A stretch of 64,000 bases of DNA from Gonocerus acuteangulatus. Taxonomy: Eukaryota > Arthropoda > Insecta > Hemiptera > Coreidae. The translations under genes were made by a program, and so were the position numbers. Each line of letters starts with the position of its first letter. Within the stretch, counting starts at the first letter, position 1. Below, in pieces: positions 9,716-22,700 of this stretch. The notes below the pieces were generated by a model that had not been told where the DNA came from, did no database searches, and saw nothing but the letters and a program-made list of their open reading frames with translations. The stretch spans positions 51,994,994 to 52,058,993 of the forward strand of contig OX328125.1 in NCBI GenBank assembly GCA_946811695.1, given 5' to 3'.

Positions 9716-11860
9716 AAATACTTATTAATTTTCACTCATAATTTTTGTTTCCTGAGTAGGAATTGGTTTAGCATTCATCTTTCTCCAGTATTTTCATTTT
9801 TGTATTAAAGTATATTCATAAAATATCCTTGTGGTACTGATTTTCAGAAATATAAGCTCATAATAACCACAAATATAAGCCAATTTTTCATTCTGGATTA
9901 AACTGTAGGAAGATCTTACTTTCAATTAGTTAGTAGTAGGCAAACAAATCAGATCTATCAGAGATGACACCTACTACAATGCTTAGTAGATACATCTTAT
10001 TTCAGAATTTAATTCTTTTAATAACAAAGATGACAAAAGGGACTTAAAAAGTACAATGGTGCTTCTCATGTTTATATATTTAGGATACACAAGGCATTTT
10101 AAAGTTAGAGCAATATATTTTACAATGTTTGTTATTTTTAAAAATAAAAACCAATCATTCATAAAAACTTGTTAGGCACAAATCCCTGCAAGATAGGGGC
10201 ATAAATCTTACTCAGAAATAACTTGGTTTGGCATTAGTAAGGATATGAGAAAAAAGTAGATATTCATCAGTTTACAAAGTATTCCTTCTTGTTATTTATT
10301 AAAAATGCTTTATCCCTAATGTACAAACAAATCACTAAGGGAGATTTGAAAACCTCTCATGAACTTCCATCATTCGAGCAATGTTAACTTCAAAGTTTAT
10401 TTGCCCTAAAAACAAATAAACAAACAACTTCTTAATTCAAGCATTTCATTTTAATTTTCTGAAATGTCTCTCACTGAAATCAAGGAAAGACTGCTTCCAG
10501 AAGCATCGTCAGTCCGCCCATAATTGTTCTGTATTGCAATAACATGAAAAATCGTGACTGAAGTAACCTGAACTAACTGACAGAAAGCTGTTTTTTCCAC
10601 AACCAACATAACATTCATGCTTTACAAACATTAGTTACAAACTATGTATCTTAATAACCATGGACTGGTTTATTAAGTAGAATTTAAGATGGATTGCAAA
10701 CAAGAAGAAACTGAAATTTTAAATTAAAGAAATGACAGTGGTAGTAAAAAAATCATTGAATGGCTGGGCCAAAGAATTTGAATGAAATAATATTTCATTT
10801 TAGCTTGATAGCAAACTGACTTATAGAAAATTTACAATGCTAATGGATATGTGAAAAAACTTAAGCAACTACTTTATGGAAAATAATTTCTAAACTAAAG
10901 ACATATAATTTTAGTTAATACATCATTACTCAGACCATTAAACTTGTTCAGTTTGGTTTACACAATTTTAAAACAAAATATTTGTTCTATAAAAAAAGAA
11001 GCAATAACTGCAGCAATGAACATTCTAATTTGTTTGTGATTTCAGTTTCTACAAGTGCAAGGAAAGTAATCTTGCAGCCTTATTATTCATCATAAAAGGG
11101 CAAAAATGTCTTAAAGTAATTTAACTAAATATTTGAAGAAAGACACAAATAAAACTCATTTTTCTTAATCTATAATTTTGTCCCAGCTAAAATGTTGGCC
11201 CAAGAAGGCCTAATATATGTCAAACAAGAAATCATTTCTTTTATTTCATACTCTAATAATTTCGGCCTCGCATGCTCAGAAAACACTGTTCGCTATTCAA
11301 TACTTGTTCGCTATTGAAGTGACTTTAGAAATAGTGTCTTAGATGTAACTTGTTATACTGTATGGCATCAGTACTTCACATTGAAGGAATAAAAAAGAAT
11401 GGAATGTCTCCACAACAAAATTTCATTCTTTTATATGAAACAAAATATATTTATTTTCCTGTCTAAGCAAAAACAGTGAATTTCATTACAACTCAAATTA
11501 TTACTTTTGAGTTAACTCTAAAAATATGGGAAGTGAGTTATGGTAAAAATACAATTAGTAGAAAATAGCCACTCGAAATTACCCCCATTTTCTTTTATAG
11601 TTTAACCAGGGAAAAAAATGTTGCTAGGACAAACAATTAAAAGGCAATTCCTGACAAAATAATTAAGAAAACCCTGGTTGAATTCGATGCTGCTCCAACA
11701 GCCATGTGTTTCTTTTGAGCTAAACAAATGTTGGTTTCCATTGCTTCTACATTCCTGTAAATATTACTTTAGAAATAGTTTCCCAGATGTTACTGTCTGT
11801 GCTGGATGGAGGCAGCAGGTCATCATTTTCAGAAAAAAATAAAAATAAATAAATAAAATA
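9716..11860. other. intergenic, nothing recognised
   Basis: Two kilobases of AT-rich single-copy-looking sequence. I found no splice-consistent exons, RNA genes or repeats matching others in the window. It lies downstream of SIRT6 and outside its likely 3' UTR. Confidence 0.45.
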
Positions 11861-11861
11861 A

Positions 11862-12000
11862 AAATCAGCCCTATAACAGGCCACAAGGGCCCAGAGAGGC
11901 AGATACTGTACAGGTATCAAATTCTGACCATACAAGACACTAGGGAGATAGTTGGGTCAATACTATGCTCCGACCACTTGATTTCCCCCTTCGCAGGTGG
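11862..12000 (-). repeat. SINE family B, 3' part
   Basis: Matches the 3' body of the SINE at 3205-3553 (AACAGGCCACAAGGGCCCAG, ATACTATGCTCCGACC on the + strand). The tRNA head is missing here, although a family B head occurs separately at 13058-13215. Confidence 0.65.
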
Positions 12001-12040
12001 ACATTAATAAAATATTATAAGACAGTGACCCTATTTTTCC

Positions 12041-12101
12041 AATATATTCATCTGTGGCAGAAGGTCAATAAAATTGACCTTCTGCCACAGATGAATATAT
12101 T
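12041..12101. repeat. perfect 29-bp inverted repeat (hairpin)
   Basis: AATATATTCATCTGTGGCAG... (12041-12069) is the exact reverse complement of 12073-12101, separated by three bases. Perfect identity suggests a recent origin or active maintenance. Confidence 0.85.
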
Positions 12102-13057
12102 AATAAAATAGTTAACCCTTTCATTGCTCTGAACAAGTTAACTCATGCACGACTGGGAGGGCCTAGTGTGCTCCAGATGAGATAACTCGTGAAGCACTGC
12201 CGGAACCCCTGACATTCCTCACAAGTTAATTCGATGGCCCCCATATGTTGCTTCTCTGGCTTAGTGCTATTAACTCTTATAAAATAAGTGGGATCTAGTT
12301 GGAATAAGGAGAGTTCTCAGTTTCATTAAATCCATACCAGAGATCACAGTCTTATCCCTCAGGCATCTAAACGAGTCTGTAATAACTATTAATTTTTTGT
12401 AAAGGCTAAGTAATGGAGGGTTTATATCTCAATTTCCTTTAAATTGCCACAAGTGCTGATTTTATTATTTACGAATAGATTTGCTCGTGATTCTTCATAT
12501 ATATAATTTTCAATTTCATCAAATCTTCTTAATTTATTAATTGAAAAATTCTTAGCTAATTATAATGGACGTTAAAATTTAAATGAATAATATTAATTGA
12601 AATTATACATTATGCATGTTGAAGGTTGAAGCTGGCATGTCTTTCAGCCTACCTAGACAGACTTGTCCCCCTAAAACCAAATTGTTGTTGTTTATATCTC
12701 TCAACCACAAGTTTTACCTTGTTTTGTGCGGTCGGTCTAAAAAACCTGATTAGATATAAGTGACAATGTACCTTGTTTTCGTCTGATGAATAGATCAGGC
12801 AAACACTTCAGGAGGGAACAGATATTTCTTCCATGCTAGAAAAATGATTTTAGTTTAGTATAAGATTAGCAATATAAAGAACATTTGACATTATATGTTG
12901 AGAATTCAAATATATAACAACGGGATGCTGATAGTGGCAAAAATCGTAGTGAGGGCGAGATGAGTAGAGATGGGTGAGCTTACGGGGGTAAGTTAGACAG
13001 ACGAGCAGCCAGCGTACAGGGCGCTGAAAGTCACTTCATTCGCCAGCAATGAAAGGG

Positions 13058-13215
13058 TTAAAGGCTAGGTGCGTCTAGGATTCCGAATCCAGCCCTCGAA
13101 TCGAATGAAGACACTAGAAGATACATTTTTAGTGAGCACCCGATTTTTGAACTCAGGTCATCCAGCATATTAGTCAAGTGCTCTACCAACTGAGATAACC
13201 TCCCCCCCCCCCCAT
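13058..13215 (-). repeat. SINE family B, tRNA head
   Basis: On the - strand: GAGGTTATCTCAGTTGGTAG (A box region) and GAGTTCAAAAATC (degraded B box), then TCTAGTGTCTTC as in the copy at 3205-3553. Confidence 0.65.
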
Positions 13216-13894
13216 GGAAGGCATGATCAAAAATTAAGGGCTCTGCCAAAAAAGTTTATTTTCTATATTATACAGCTCAGTTTACACAGCCTCAGCTCCA
13301 TCAAGCTATATGCTAAATAAATTTTGTGTTGTGGGCTCTCAATTCTTCCTAATACCTTCAATAGAAACAACTCATTTTAATTATTCCAAAGTGGTGAAAA
13401 AGTAAAACCTTCAACTTGAACTATTTTCAAGGATAAATAAAGGATCATATTAAAATGGCCTAGCAGATTAAGAAGCTGCACACACTAATATGGCATAATA
13501 ATAAGAACTATCTCTTTATAAACAATTTCATAAGTATCAGTAAAGTGGAAAACAAATATAGATTCAATGGATCTTTCCAACAGTGGAATCTTTTTCTGGT
13601 TTTCTCCCCTCAGACAACTAAGAGATTATATATTTCCTATTTGATTTCCTTGAAAATATTAATTGATTATTATGTGAACATGATGAAGTATAAAACAATA
13701 GTATTTTCTACAATAAAGTTCTCAGTTGAAATAGAATGTTTTTGGTAAAAGAGGGGAGAAGAAATAATTAATGGTTAATACAGCATAACCAAATAAATCA
13801 ATTTATATATCAAGACCTATGGTGATCCTTTAATAAATTTAATTTACAATTATTTAATGTCTTCATCACAGTCTTTAAAAAACGTACATACTTT
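13216..13894 (-). other. probable SIRT6 3' UTR and flank
   Basis: Sequence just past the SIRT6 stop codon. Several ATTAAA-like signals and one AATAAA (reverse complement at 13255-13260) are present on the - strand; the true cleavage site cannot be chosen from sequence alone. Confidence 0.35.
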
Positions 13895-14203
13895 TCATAC
13901 AGGAACTTCACACTTTATGTTGATAGTGCTACCAACTTTTTTACAAGACACTTCATCGTCTACTTCACTTTTTCTTTTTCTTTGCTCTTGTTCGCAAAGT
14001 AATTTTCTATTTTTCGAATGCCTTTCATATTTTCTCTTCATGTCAGCCACATTCCTGTCTAGGATTGTCCATTCAGTCAATCCATGGCGCTTCACAGGAT
14101 CGAATTCTGGATTATATTCATCAAACTTCAATTCTAAATGCTCAAGGAGAAGAGAGAAAATTTCGTCAACATACCAGCTTATAACCATATCGGCTCTCTT
14201 ATC
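13895..14203 (-). CDS. SIRT6: SIRT6 exon 7 (residues 247-348 and stop)
   Basis: Acceptor TTTATTTGAAG. It encodes [20 protein letters not shown], then [15 protein letters not shown], and ends in a lysine/arginine-rich tail ([20 protein letters not shown]) finishing KCEVPV. ADxxIxxYVDEI matches human ADLRIHGYVDEV. The basic patch is a plausible nuclear-localisation signal. The tail lacks the proline-rich repeats of the human protein. Confidence 0.92.
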   Translation of the reverse strand, partial: DKRADMVISWYVDEIFSLLLEHLELKFDEYNPEFDPVKRHGLTEWTILDRNVADMKRKYERHSKNRKLLCEQEQRKRKSEVDDEVSCKKVGSTINIKCEVPV

Positions 14204-15878
14204 CTTCAAATAAAAATATCCATGTCAACAGTATTCAAATTATATTAAGAAATAAAATATAAAAAATAATGGCAGAAATGTCTCACATATTTTGTTGGTT
14301 GTAGATTACAAATGACAAGTTTGCCCATAGCATTCTTTTTAGTGTGAAGTGGTAAATGACCACTAGGATTTATTTGCAAAGTAGTGCCAAGACAGATGCT
14401 GAGATCTGCAACACTAAATTAGAATAAAAACATATATCATTATTATATACAATGTAAGAATTTTTTTTTTATAAGATTTGGGAAGTTGTGCAATTACTGT
14501 AGTCTCAGTGAAAAGAAATTAAAAGATAAATTTTGCAGTTATTATAAAGGCAAAAATTATATTACATATCATTTTTCCTTGCTTATGTTATCCTATATAA
14601 TAGGATAACATACAAAAATTGTCTCATAACCATTTTTCTAAAAAGAATGACAACACGACCATCTGCATTTTAAGGGGTGTTGAGGGATCAAATTGGGGAG
14701 AACAGTGGAACTGAGTTCAAATCCCAAGTTAATTTTTCTAATAATCGGTGTTGGTTTGAAATTTTAATTGATCAAAATAAAATATTTGAATATGAGTGGT
14801 ATATGTTCTCCCGTATAATATATAGTGGTTTAATAAAGTTTTCACGACAGACATCAGTTTTGACCAGTTGTTAGAGATAATTGGTCTAACAATAACTTAT
14901 GACTTATGAAGTAAAAATTGGATTAAAGAGGATGTAAACATCCAGGGAAATGAAACAGCCAACCTTCATTTCGGGAATAACCTTCCATTCGTTAAGTTGT
15001 GTCTATAGGCCCTGAGACCAGGTATTTAAAGCACTCTGGAAGCGTATAATAAATATAACAAACAATGAAGGTTGGGGCTGTTTCATTTCCATAGATGAAT
15101 ATTCTCCATCCAGCTCCTAACACCTATGAGAAAAAGTCTGTCACGCAGGAGCTGCATAACTAAGCACTTTCCTCAGAATTTGGGTAGTGTAGACTGCTTT
15201 CCAGAACAATTTGCTTAAAATATCCTACATAAATAAAATAAAAACATGAATAGTTCTCTTTTAAATTTGTAATGAGTAACTGATCAATTATTAATTTGCT
15301 TCCAGAGTTATGTTTACACATGGTACCTACTACACTACGTAATAAATACAAAAAACCTCATATTATCGTATTTTGATCTAACGCAGGAACAGGATACAGT
15401 CACTCTAGTGGTAGAAAGCCCTCCTTGCGGCGGCTTTGTGAACCTACGTTTGGCGGGCTTTTCTATTGAAATATATTACAAATTAAACCCCCGCTTTACG
15501 ATTGACCGATTCAGCTCATTTTTACAACACTTCTTTCTCATGAGTTACCCACGACGTATACCGCGTTTCGTTACAATACAGCAGAAATTACGACCGGTAT
15601 GAGTATATTAGGAATTTGGGTCCGGAGTAAACCCCCCCTTCTAATGAACCGATTTAGTTTATTTTTACAACACATATTTAACTGTAGATTACCACTACGA
15701 ATACCGAGTTTCGTCGAAATATACCAAAAATCACGGCTGGTAGTGGTTCGGGGTAAACCCCCCCTTCCGGTGGACCGACTTTGGTGGTTAGCGAACTCGT
15801 TCAATCGTTTGCTAATTGAATGCTATATACCAAGTTTCGTGACGAAAAAAAAAAACTCTGGCCGCTATCGTGTAACAG

Positions 15879-15961
<83 letters not shown>

Positions 15962-15977
15962 TATATATATATATATA

Positions 15978-16027
<50 letters not shown>

Positions 16028-16734
16028 TATATATAAATTTTAACGGGTGTCATTTTCGGTGTCTACTAGGTAGGATCGATAAAGATTTGAAGAAATTTTT
16101 CAAAAATTCCGTCATGAGTCCAACCTCAATAGCTACTTTCCTTCGGAGGAAAGTGCTAAAAGAAAATTTGTGTACATTTAGAAATAGACCATTTTAAACG
16201 TATTTTTCATTAATGGGTCAATTATAGTAACAAATTTACCTACTTACTGTGAATGGTAATAAGCCATGTCCAAATCTTTTTCAGGCAAGGCATCTTCCCA
16301 GTCCAAAACAAAATCATGTAATATTCCTCTACATTGCCTTCCATTATTTTTAACTCCAGGACAACTGATCCCTAAACATTTCTGTCCCATGGATGTAGTA
16401 GCATTTTTTCTCACAAAATGTCTGATCAAATAGAAAATAAATGAATAGTATATGGAAGTAAAAATTAAAAAAAGAAGATAAAATGAACTTTTAATAGAAG
16501 AGCACTGTTTCCAAAACCATCAAATTGCCTGTGTCCAGTGGAACATATTGCCTGTACAGGCTTTAATTATTTTGATTTGTTAAGAATGAATATTTTGATT
16601 GCTTATTTAAATGGTAACATTAGAGATCGGTCAAAGTTCAATAACAACATATTCAACCTAAATAGTATTCTTAAGTATACAAGAGGAAATATAATTGTAA
16701 ATATATATATTAAAAATAAATATAACCTTATAAA

Positions 16735-16782
<48 letters not shown>

Positions 16783-19700
16783 GTAGTATATAGATATTAA
16801 AAAAAATGTTAAGGTACTTTTTCAACTTTTTTGTTATATGGGAAGGGGCTATAGCATAATAAGCAATAGAAAAGTATAAATTTTTAGATGAATTATTTGT
16901 TAGTTAGGTAGGCTCTTAAGAAAGGTATTTGTAAATGCCATTCATTTTTGTTACTAATATTTGTAACCAGATATTCCATAATTCCAACGTCTGAGTGTAC
17001 ATCTTTTAACTATTTTTGCAAATATGTTCTGCAAAAATGAGAAAAAGAAAATTTGTGTACATTTAGAAATAGACCATTTTAAACGTATTTTTCATTAATG
17101 GGTCAATTATAGTAACAAATTTACCTACTTACTATGAATGGTAATAAGCCATGTCCAAATCTTTTTCAGGCAAGGCATCTTCCCAGTCCAAAACAAAATC
17201 ATGTAATATTCCTCTACATTGCCTTCCATTATTATTTTATTTATTTATTTATTATTTAATAAGTTGTAGCGGCTAGGCGATTCAACTTTTAAAAAATATT
17301 ACATGAACATGTATAAAATAATACAAGAATGTTAAATTTGTTTCATCTAAAATTGTCTAGAATGTCCTTCCATTATTATTAGGACTTACAAGTAAAGTTG
17401 TGATATTTAAATAGCTTGTGGGGGAATGTTGTCTCCTGTGAGTAATAGTCAGGTTTTTTTCTAAACAAAAAGGCATTTCCTATCAGAATAATTTTGTGTT
17501 TATGACTCACCAGCTGAATACCCGTCACGGCAGATAAGTAGTTATTTTATTTTGTTAAATAATGTATCAGGAAAATTAACGCTACTACATAATTTTGTGC
17601 AGTTTTTTTTTTCGTTTTTAACGGCGCATCAACAATTTGGCTATTAGCGCCAGGCTATCTACAGGGTACCACCCTTTTATAATGCCAACAGAACGTGGCC
17701 GGTCACCCATTGCAGTTTATTAAAGCATGGTTCCCATCATACTATATGAAGAAACAGATAATCTATAGATAACCCGTTATCTATAGGTTTCCAGCATGAG
17801 CGTATATAAGGCAGGGGGCTGAGGGGTCCGCAGCCCTCCCCTGAAATTTTGATTTGATGGTATAATGTATCATAAAACCCTTAAAAATAAATTAAATGAG
17901 ATCATTTCATTTGAGTTGTAATAGCATTTTATTTGCCTAAAACTATTCCAAATTAGTACTCTGAAATGCTCCCAGCCCCCCCCCCCCCTTGAAATTATTA
18001 TTATTTTGTATATATGCCCATGGTTACCAGTAACAGCAGCGTAACCAATAATAAATGGACATTAAAATTTAAAAATTTATGTTTCTCACATGTCATTAGG
18101 AAACACCCATTATATTTGCGAGCATTACTAAGAAGTGTCATGACTGGGGATGCTGATGGGTAAAGGGGCTGTGCAAGGGATCGGGATATTATTACCTCGG
18201 ATGGACCTTCACCAGGTATAGCGAAAACTCTCTAGCGAAATGAACCGTAATTCAAATGGTGATTTTGTCCCTCATAGCATAAACTCTATGAGGGACAGTA
18301 GTAATTTAAGCACTGCCATCATAGTTAAAATTAACCTCAATTAAAAATAATACTATGAAATAGATACAGTACGGTAACAGCTGTTCTTTTATCATCCTAG
18401 CAACCCATGCTGCCAAGGCATGCCTGCTCTAACCAACTAAAATTTTAAACCCCTCTAAAAATACTTAAAAATTTGAATATCGAAAAAATCCTTTCTTAGC
18501 GAGTGTCTACATGCTAAGGGGAGTGTCCATGCAAAATTTCAAATTTTTTCTGTCTAGTGGTTTGGGCTGGGCGATGATAGGTCAGTGAGTCACTCAGTGA
18601 GTGAGTGGTATTTGACAAATATATAGTAGATTATTTATTTATTTAATGAGCTTAGCAAAAAAGGCGATTTTGCTCAATATAGTAGATTAAACAGAGCCAT
18701 TATAATATTATGACCTGAGTCATTATTTTTTTTTAACCCGTTTCTTCCCTCTATCTATAGGGAGACCAATTGCATGATGTGAAAGTGCCGACCAGAAATG
18801 TTTTCGCATCAGATATATATATTTATATATAAAATAAAACAAGAACATTATGGATGGCAGTTGAGCCATTTGACGCCAAGATGACAATGTAGTAACTCAT
18901 ATTTTCCAGAAAAGCTAGTCATTTTGAAATAAGGATTAAAAGAGCTATTGATTATAGATTCAATATATTTTAATCTTAAGGATTTTTTTTTTAAATACTC
19001 CAGGAAATCATTGTACTTTGTTTTAAACAGGTCTGTATTTTTAGAGTCAAAAAGATTCTGTGATTCTATATTCCTCAAGTATTTCTGGAGCTCCTAAGCA
19101 CAGTTAAAATACATAGAATTATACCCTCAAAGCTCTGTCCTTTCTTATTCAATTGGCACTTTAATAGTTATTATTTTATGAGAGCATTTTACATCAAATG
19201 AGTATGTTTTAAACAAAAATCTGTATTATTATTATTCAGCAAGTAAGGGAATTGAATGCTTACTATTCAATTCCCTTCAATACAGTGTTCGCAATAATTG
19301 CAATCAGCAATTATTACTGATCTGTATCTTCCATAACTATACCTAAGGTACAGAGTGGTTTATTTATGGGGAAAACGTTATTTTTCTCTAAAAAACCGAT
19401 ATGATGGGTAACAAAAAAGGTTAAATTCAAGACACATTTTGGGCAGTCGGCGTTATAAGAAAAACCCTTTTATTACTTTGAGTATACTAACAATCTAAAT
19501 GATTAAATAGTTGTAATTATTACCTTTTACAACTGCTACATTGATCGACAAACATATTTCCATGAAGTTCTGATATGTAATCTCTACTTAATCCTGACCT
19601 TAAATGTAAGCCATCTATATTTTGACTTACTATATACTTGATATGACCTGAAACAACATAACTAAAAAACTAAGTAGAATTTATATAGTCAACATTGAAA

Positions 19701-22700
19701 ATTTATTAAAAAGAAAAAAGTCCGTCCCTTAGGAGCTGCGTAAACTGAGTACATTTCTCAGAAAGGCAAGAACTGGCATAAATGTAAGATGTGAAATTTC
19801 AGCTATAACTAAATAACTAGATATATAACTAGACTTCATTATGTTATATATATTAAAAAAAAAGTGTTTTTACAACTTTTTTGATTTCTCTCTTCCTTAT
19901 TTGGCAGATTACACCCTCAATTATGTTTCTAAATATACAGTTGGTGTAAAAAGTATTGGAACACCCACAAATATTCTACGTTTTTAACAATTTTGACTAA
20001 AATAATGGTGCTTTAGGTAAACAGAAGGCATCAATAACATGGCGATAGGCTATATTTTAAATATTCCCTGAAAATCAACATCAAACAATGGTATTTGTGT
20101 TATTAATTTACATTTTAACAATAAAATGGAATATTCTTTGCGTAAAAAGTATTGGAACACCTGATTTCTTTACTATCGTAGCTGGAATTTGGACGGAATT
20201 AATTCCATTTTATCGGTGACTTTTGTCCAGCAGGATGACCTGGTGTCTTATGTGTTTGAATAAGATGGTTTTAGTTCAATTTTTTTTAAATTAGCCAGAG
20301 AGGAAGATAAACCTCAGTTAAAATACAAAATCTTATTATTACGATTCATAATGAGCGCAAATGTTTGCATGAAATGGGAAAAATTGTAAACCTTAGCTAT
20401 GTCTCCTTATCAAATATTTAAAATCGGTATAGTACAACCAACTCTTAGGCAGTAAAACATCATAACAGGAGACCGAAGAGTCTCAATGTATGTGATGAAA
20501 GATTAATTTTAACAAAGCACAGGCAAAACCACGGCTGATTGCGCCAAAACTTGCGACTGAAATCTCGAGGATCATCTGACGGGACATAAGTATTAGTACA
20601 GTAAGAAATGATCTCAGGGAAAATGGATTACGCGGGCAAACAGCCCCAAACCCGTACTCATATTTGATTGTAGACAGCAAGTCCCGAGATTTGAGCTCTT
20701 CATTCGCTCCCCTGCACAGGTTTTGTCAATTTCTTTGGCTAAAAAGTTCTATTTTTTCCAGAGATCATTTCTTACTGTACTGCTACTTATGTCCCGTCAG
20801 ATGATCCTCGAGATTTCAGACACAAGTTTTGTTGCAAACAGCCGTGGTTTTGCCTGTGCTTTTCTTAACCCTTAATTAGTGGCGTCGGGTCATATTGACC
20901 CGAATGTATTTGTTTATTCGACCTTTGCCCTTTGAAATGTTTGTATTTCAATAAATGTTATTGTTTATTATTATTTATTTAAATTACTTTACCCCAAAAA
21001 AATCAATTTAAAGTTTGTTTCACTGGGGCCCCGACACCATTAATTATGGCAAAAAAAGCACGCCACTAATTAAGGGTTAAAATTGATCTTTCATCACATA
21101 CAGTGAGACTCTTCGGCCTCCTGATGCGATGTTTTGCTGACTAAGAGTTGGTTGTAATATATCAATTTAATATGTTTGATAAGAAGACATGGCTGAGGTT
21201 TACAATTTTTCAAATTTCTCGCATGCATTTGCGCTTAGTATGAAGTGTAATTATATTTTTTTTTTTTGCATTCCATCAGAGATTTGACTTCCTTTCAGGC
21301 CAATGTCAAAAAATTGAACTAAAACAATCTGATCCTAACACATAAGATACGAAGTCACCCTACAAGGACAAAGTTCACCAAAAAAAAAAAAAAAAATGAG
21401 TTAATCCCTTCCAAAGTCCAGCTGCAATAGTAAAGAAATCAGGTGTTCCAATACTTTTTATGCATAAAATATTGCATTTTATTGTTAAAATGTTAATAAA
21501 TAACACAAAAACCATTGTTTGATGTTGATTTTCAGGAAATATTTGAAATATATCTTATCACAATGTTATTGGTGCCTTCTGTTTACCTAAAACACCATTA
21601 TTTTAGTCAAAAATGTTAAAAAAGTAAAATATTCATGGGTTTTCCAATACTTTTTACACTAACTGTATGTGTTATGCTAGCATAGGATTAATGACATAAT
21701 AATAATCTTAAAATATAACAAGTGAAGGAACACTTTTATATGACTGTTTGAGTTATATTAATAATTTTTTTCCAACATTAATATTTGATAAAACCAACAC
21801 TACTGATGGACCAATTTTGCTTACATTCATAATATGCCTCTAACATTAGTTCTGGGTATTTTATACCACATTTTGTAGTAAGATATCAAAAATTAGAATG
21901 TTACATGCACATTAATAATATGGGTCCCTCTGGGGGGCAAAATTGACCTTGAGTGCTAGCCAGGGCCTCCGAGAGGAATTCCGGGCCCCTTAACACTCTC
22001 GGTGCTGCTGTCCTTTGGGAAGGACAGTAGCGACCATACGCGCCCGGGTGTCCTTTCGGAAGGACACTCCTGCGTTACTTTTCACTCGAGGTTCAAAAGG
22101 CTCGCAAATGGAGGGGGTTCACTTTTACGACTCCAGGTAAACGCAGTTGTCTTCAGTATTGTTTGGGCTTTCTAGCAGTGTTATCCATTTTCAAATTGGC
22201 TGACCGGAAGAGTTTTTATGAATTTTTAAACTTTTTCTTCGATAAATTGTTTATAAGTAAGTACAATTTATTATATAATGGATATTTACTTCCTGATTTA
22301 ATATATTTAAATACAATTCACTAAATTGTTGTTGCAGATATTGATTGGCAACGAAGGATATTTTTAAAAATATTATCGTTTGGCATCGAAATTTGGTAGT
22401 TACAGGGTAATTTTTGCTTTTTATTTATCACATTTATTGTTGTAAATTATTATTATTAAATTTAAAATAAGTTAAATTTTAACGTTCATTTATTATTAAT
22501 ATGAATTTTAGGACGGGATATCTATAGGTTACCACCTTTTTCTAGCCAGGATAGGGCTAATGCCTTTTCTTTTTTCTAAAGAAAAGCCATCGCTGTTTTA
22601 TTATGTTAAATTATTTATTTATTATTGTATCCCCTCCATTTAATATTTATTTATGTTAAATGATTAATAATTAATTAATTACAAAAAAAATTATGTTTTA

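Larger units (their letters stand above)
17518..18045 (+). repeat. host repeat carrying a nested SINE and hAT MITE
   Basis: Sequence from GAATACCCGTCACGGCAGAT onward matches, in inverse orientation, the repeat at 33078-33527. The copy here is split by a SINE (17606-17710) and a hAT MITE (17795-18022) and has lost about 250 bp internally. The 33-kb copy shows both sites empty. Confidence 0.65.

Noticed and set aside
15820..16053. Long YIYIYI frames here and at other TA tracts (29338, 43530, 53036, 58230)
   Set aside because: Translation of (TA)n microsatellites.
16244..16429. Stand-alone 61-residue protein starting at MIRHFVRK
   Set aside because: It is SIRT6 exon 5 read through its splice acceptor; the true exon is 16248-16421.
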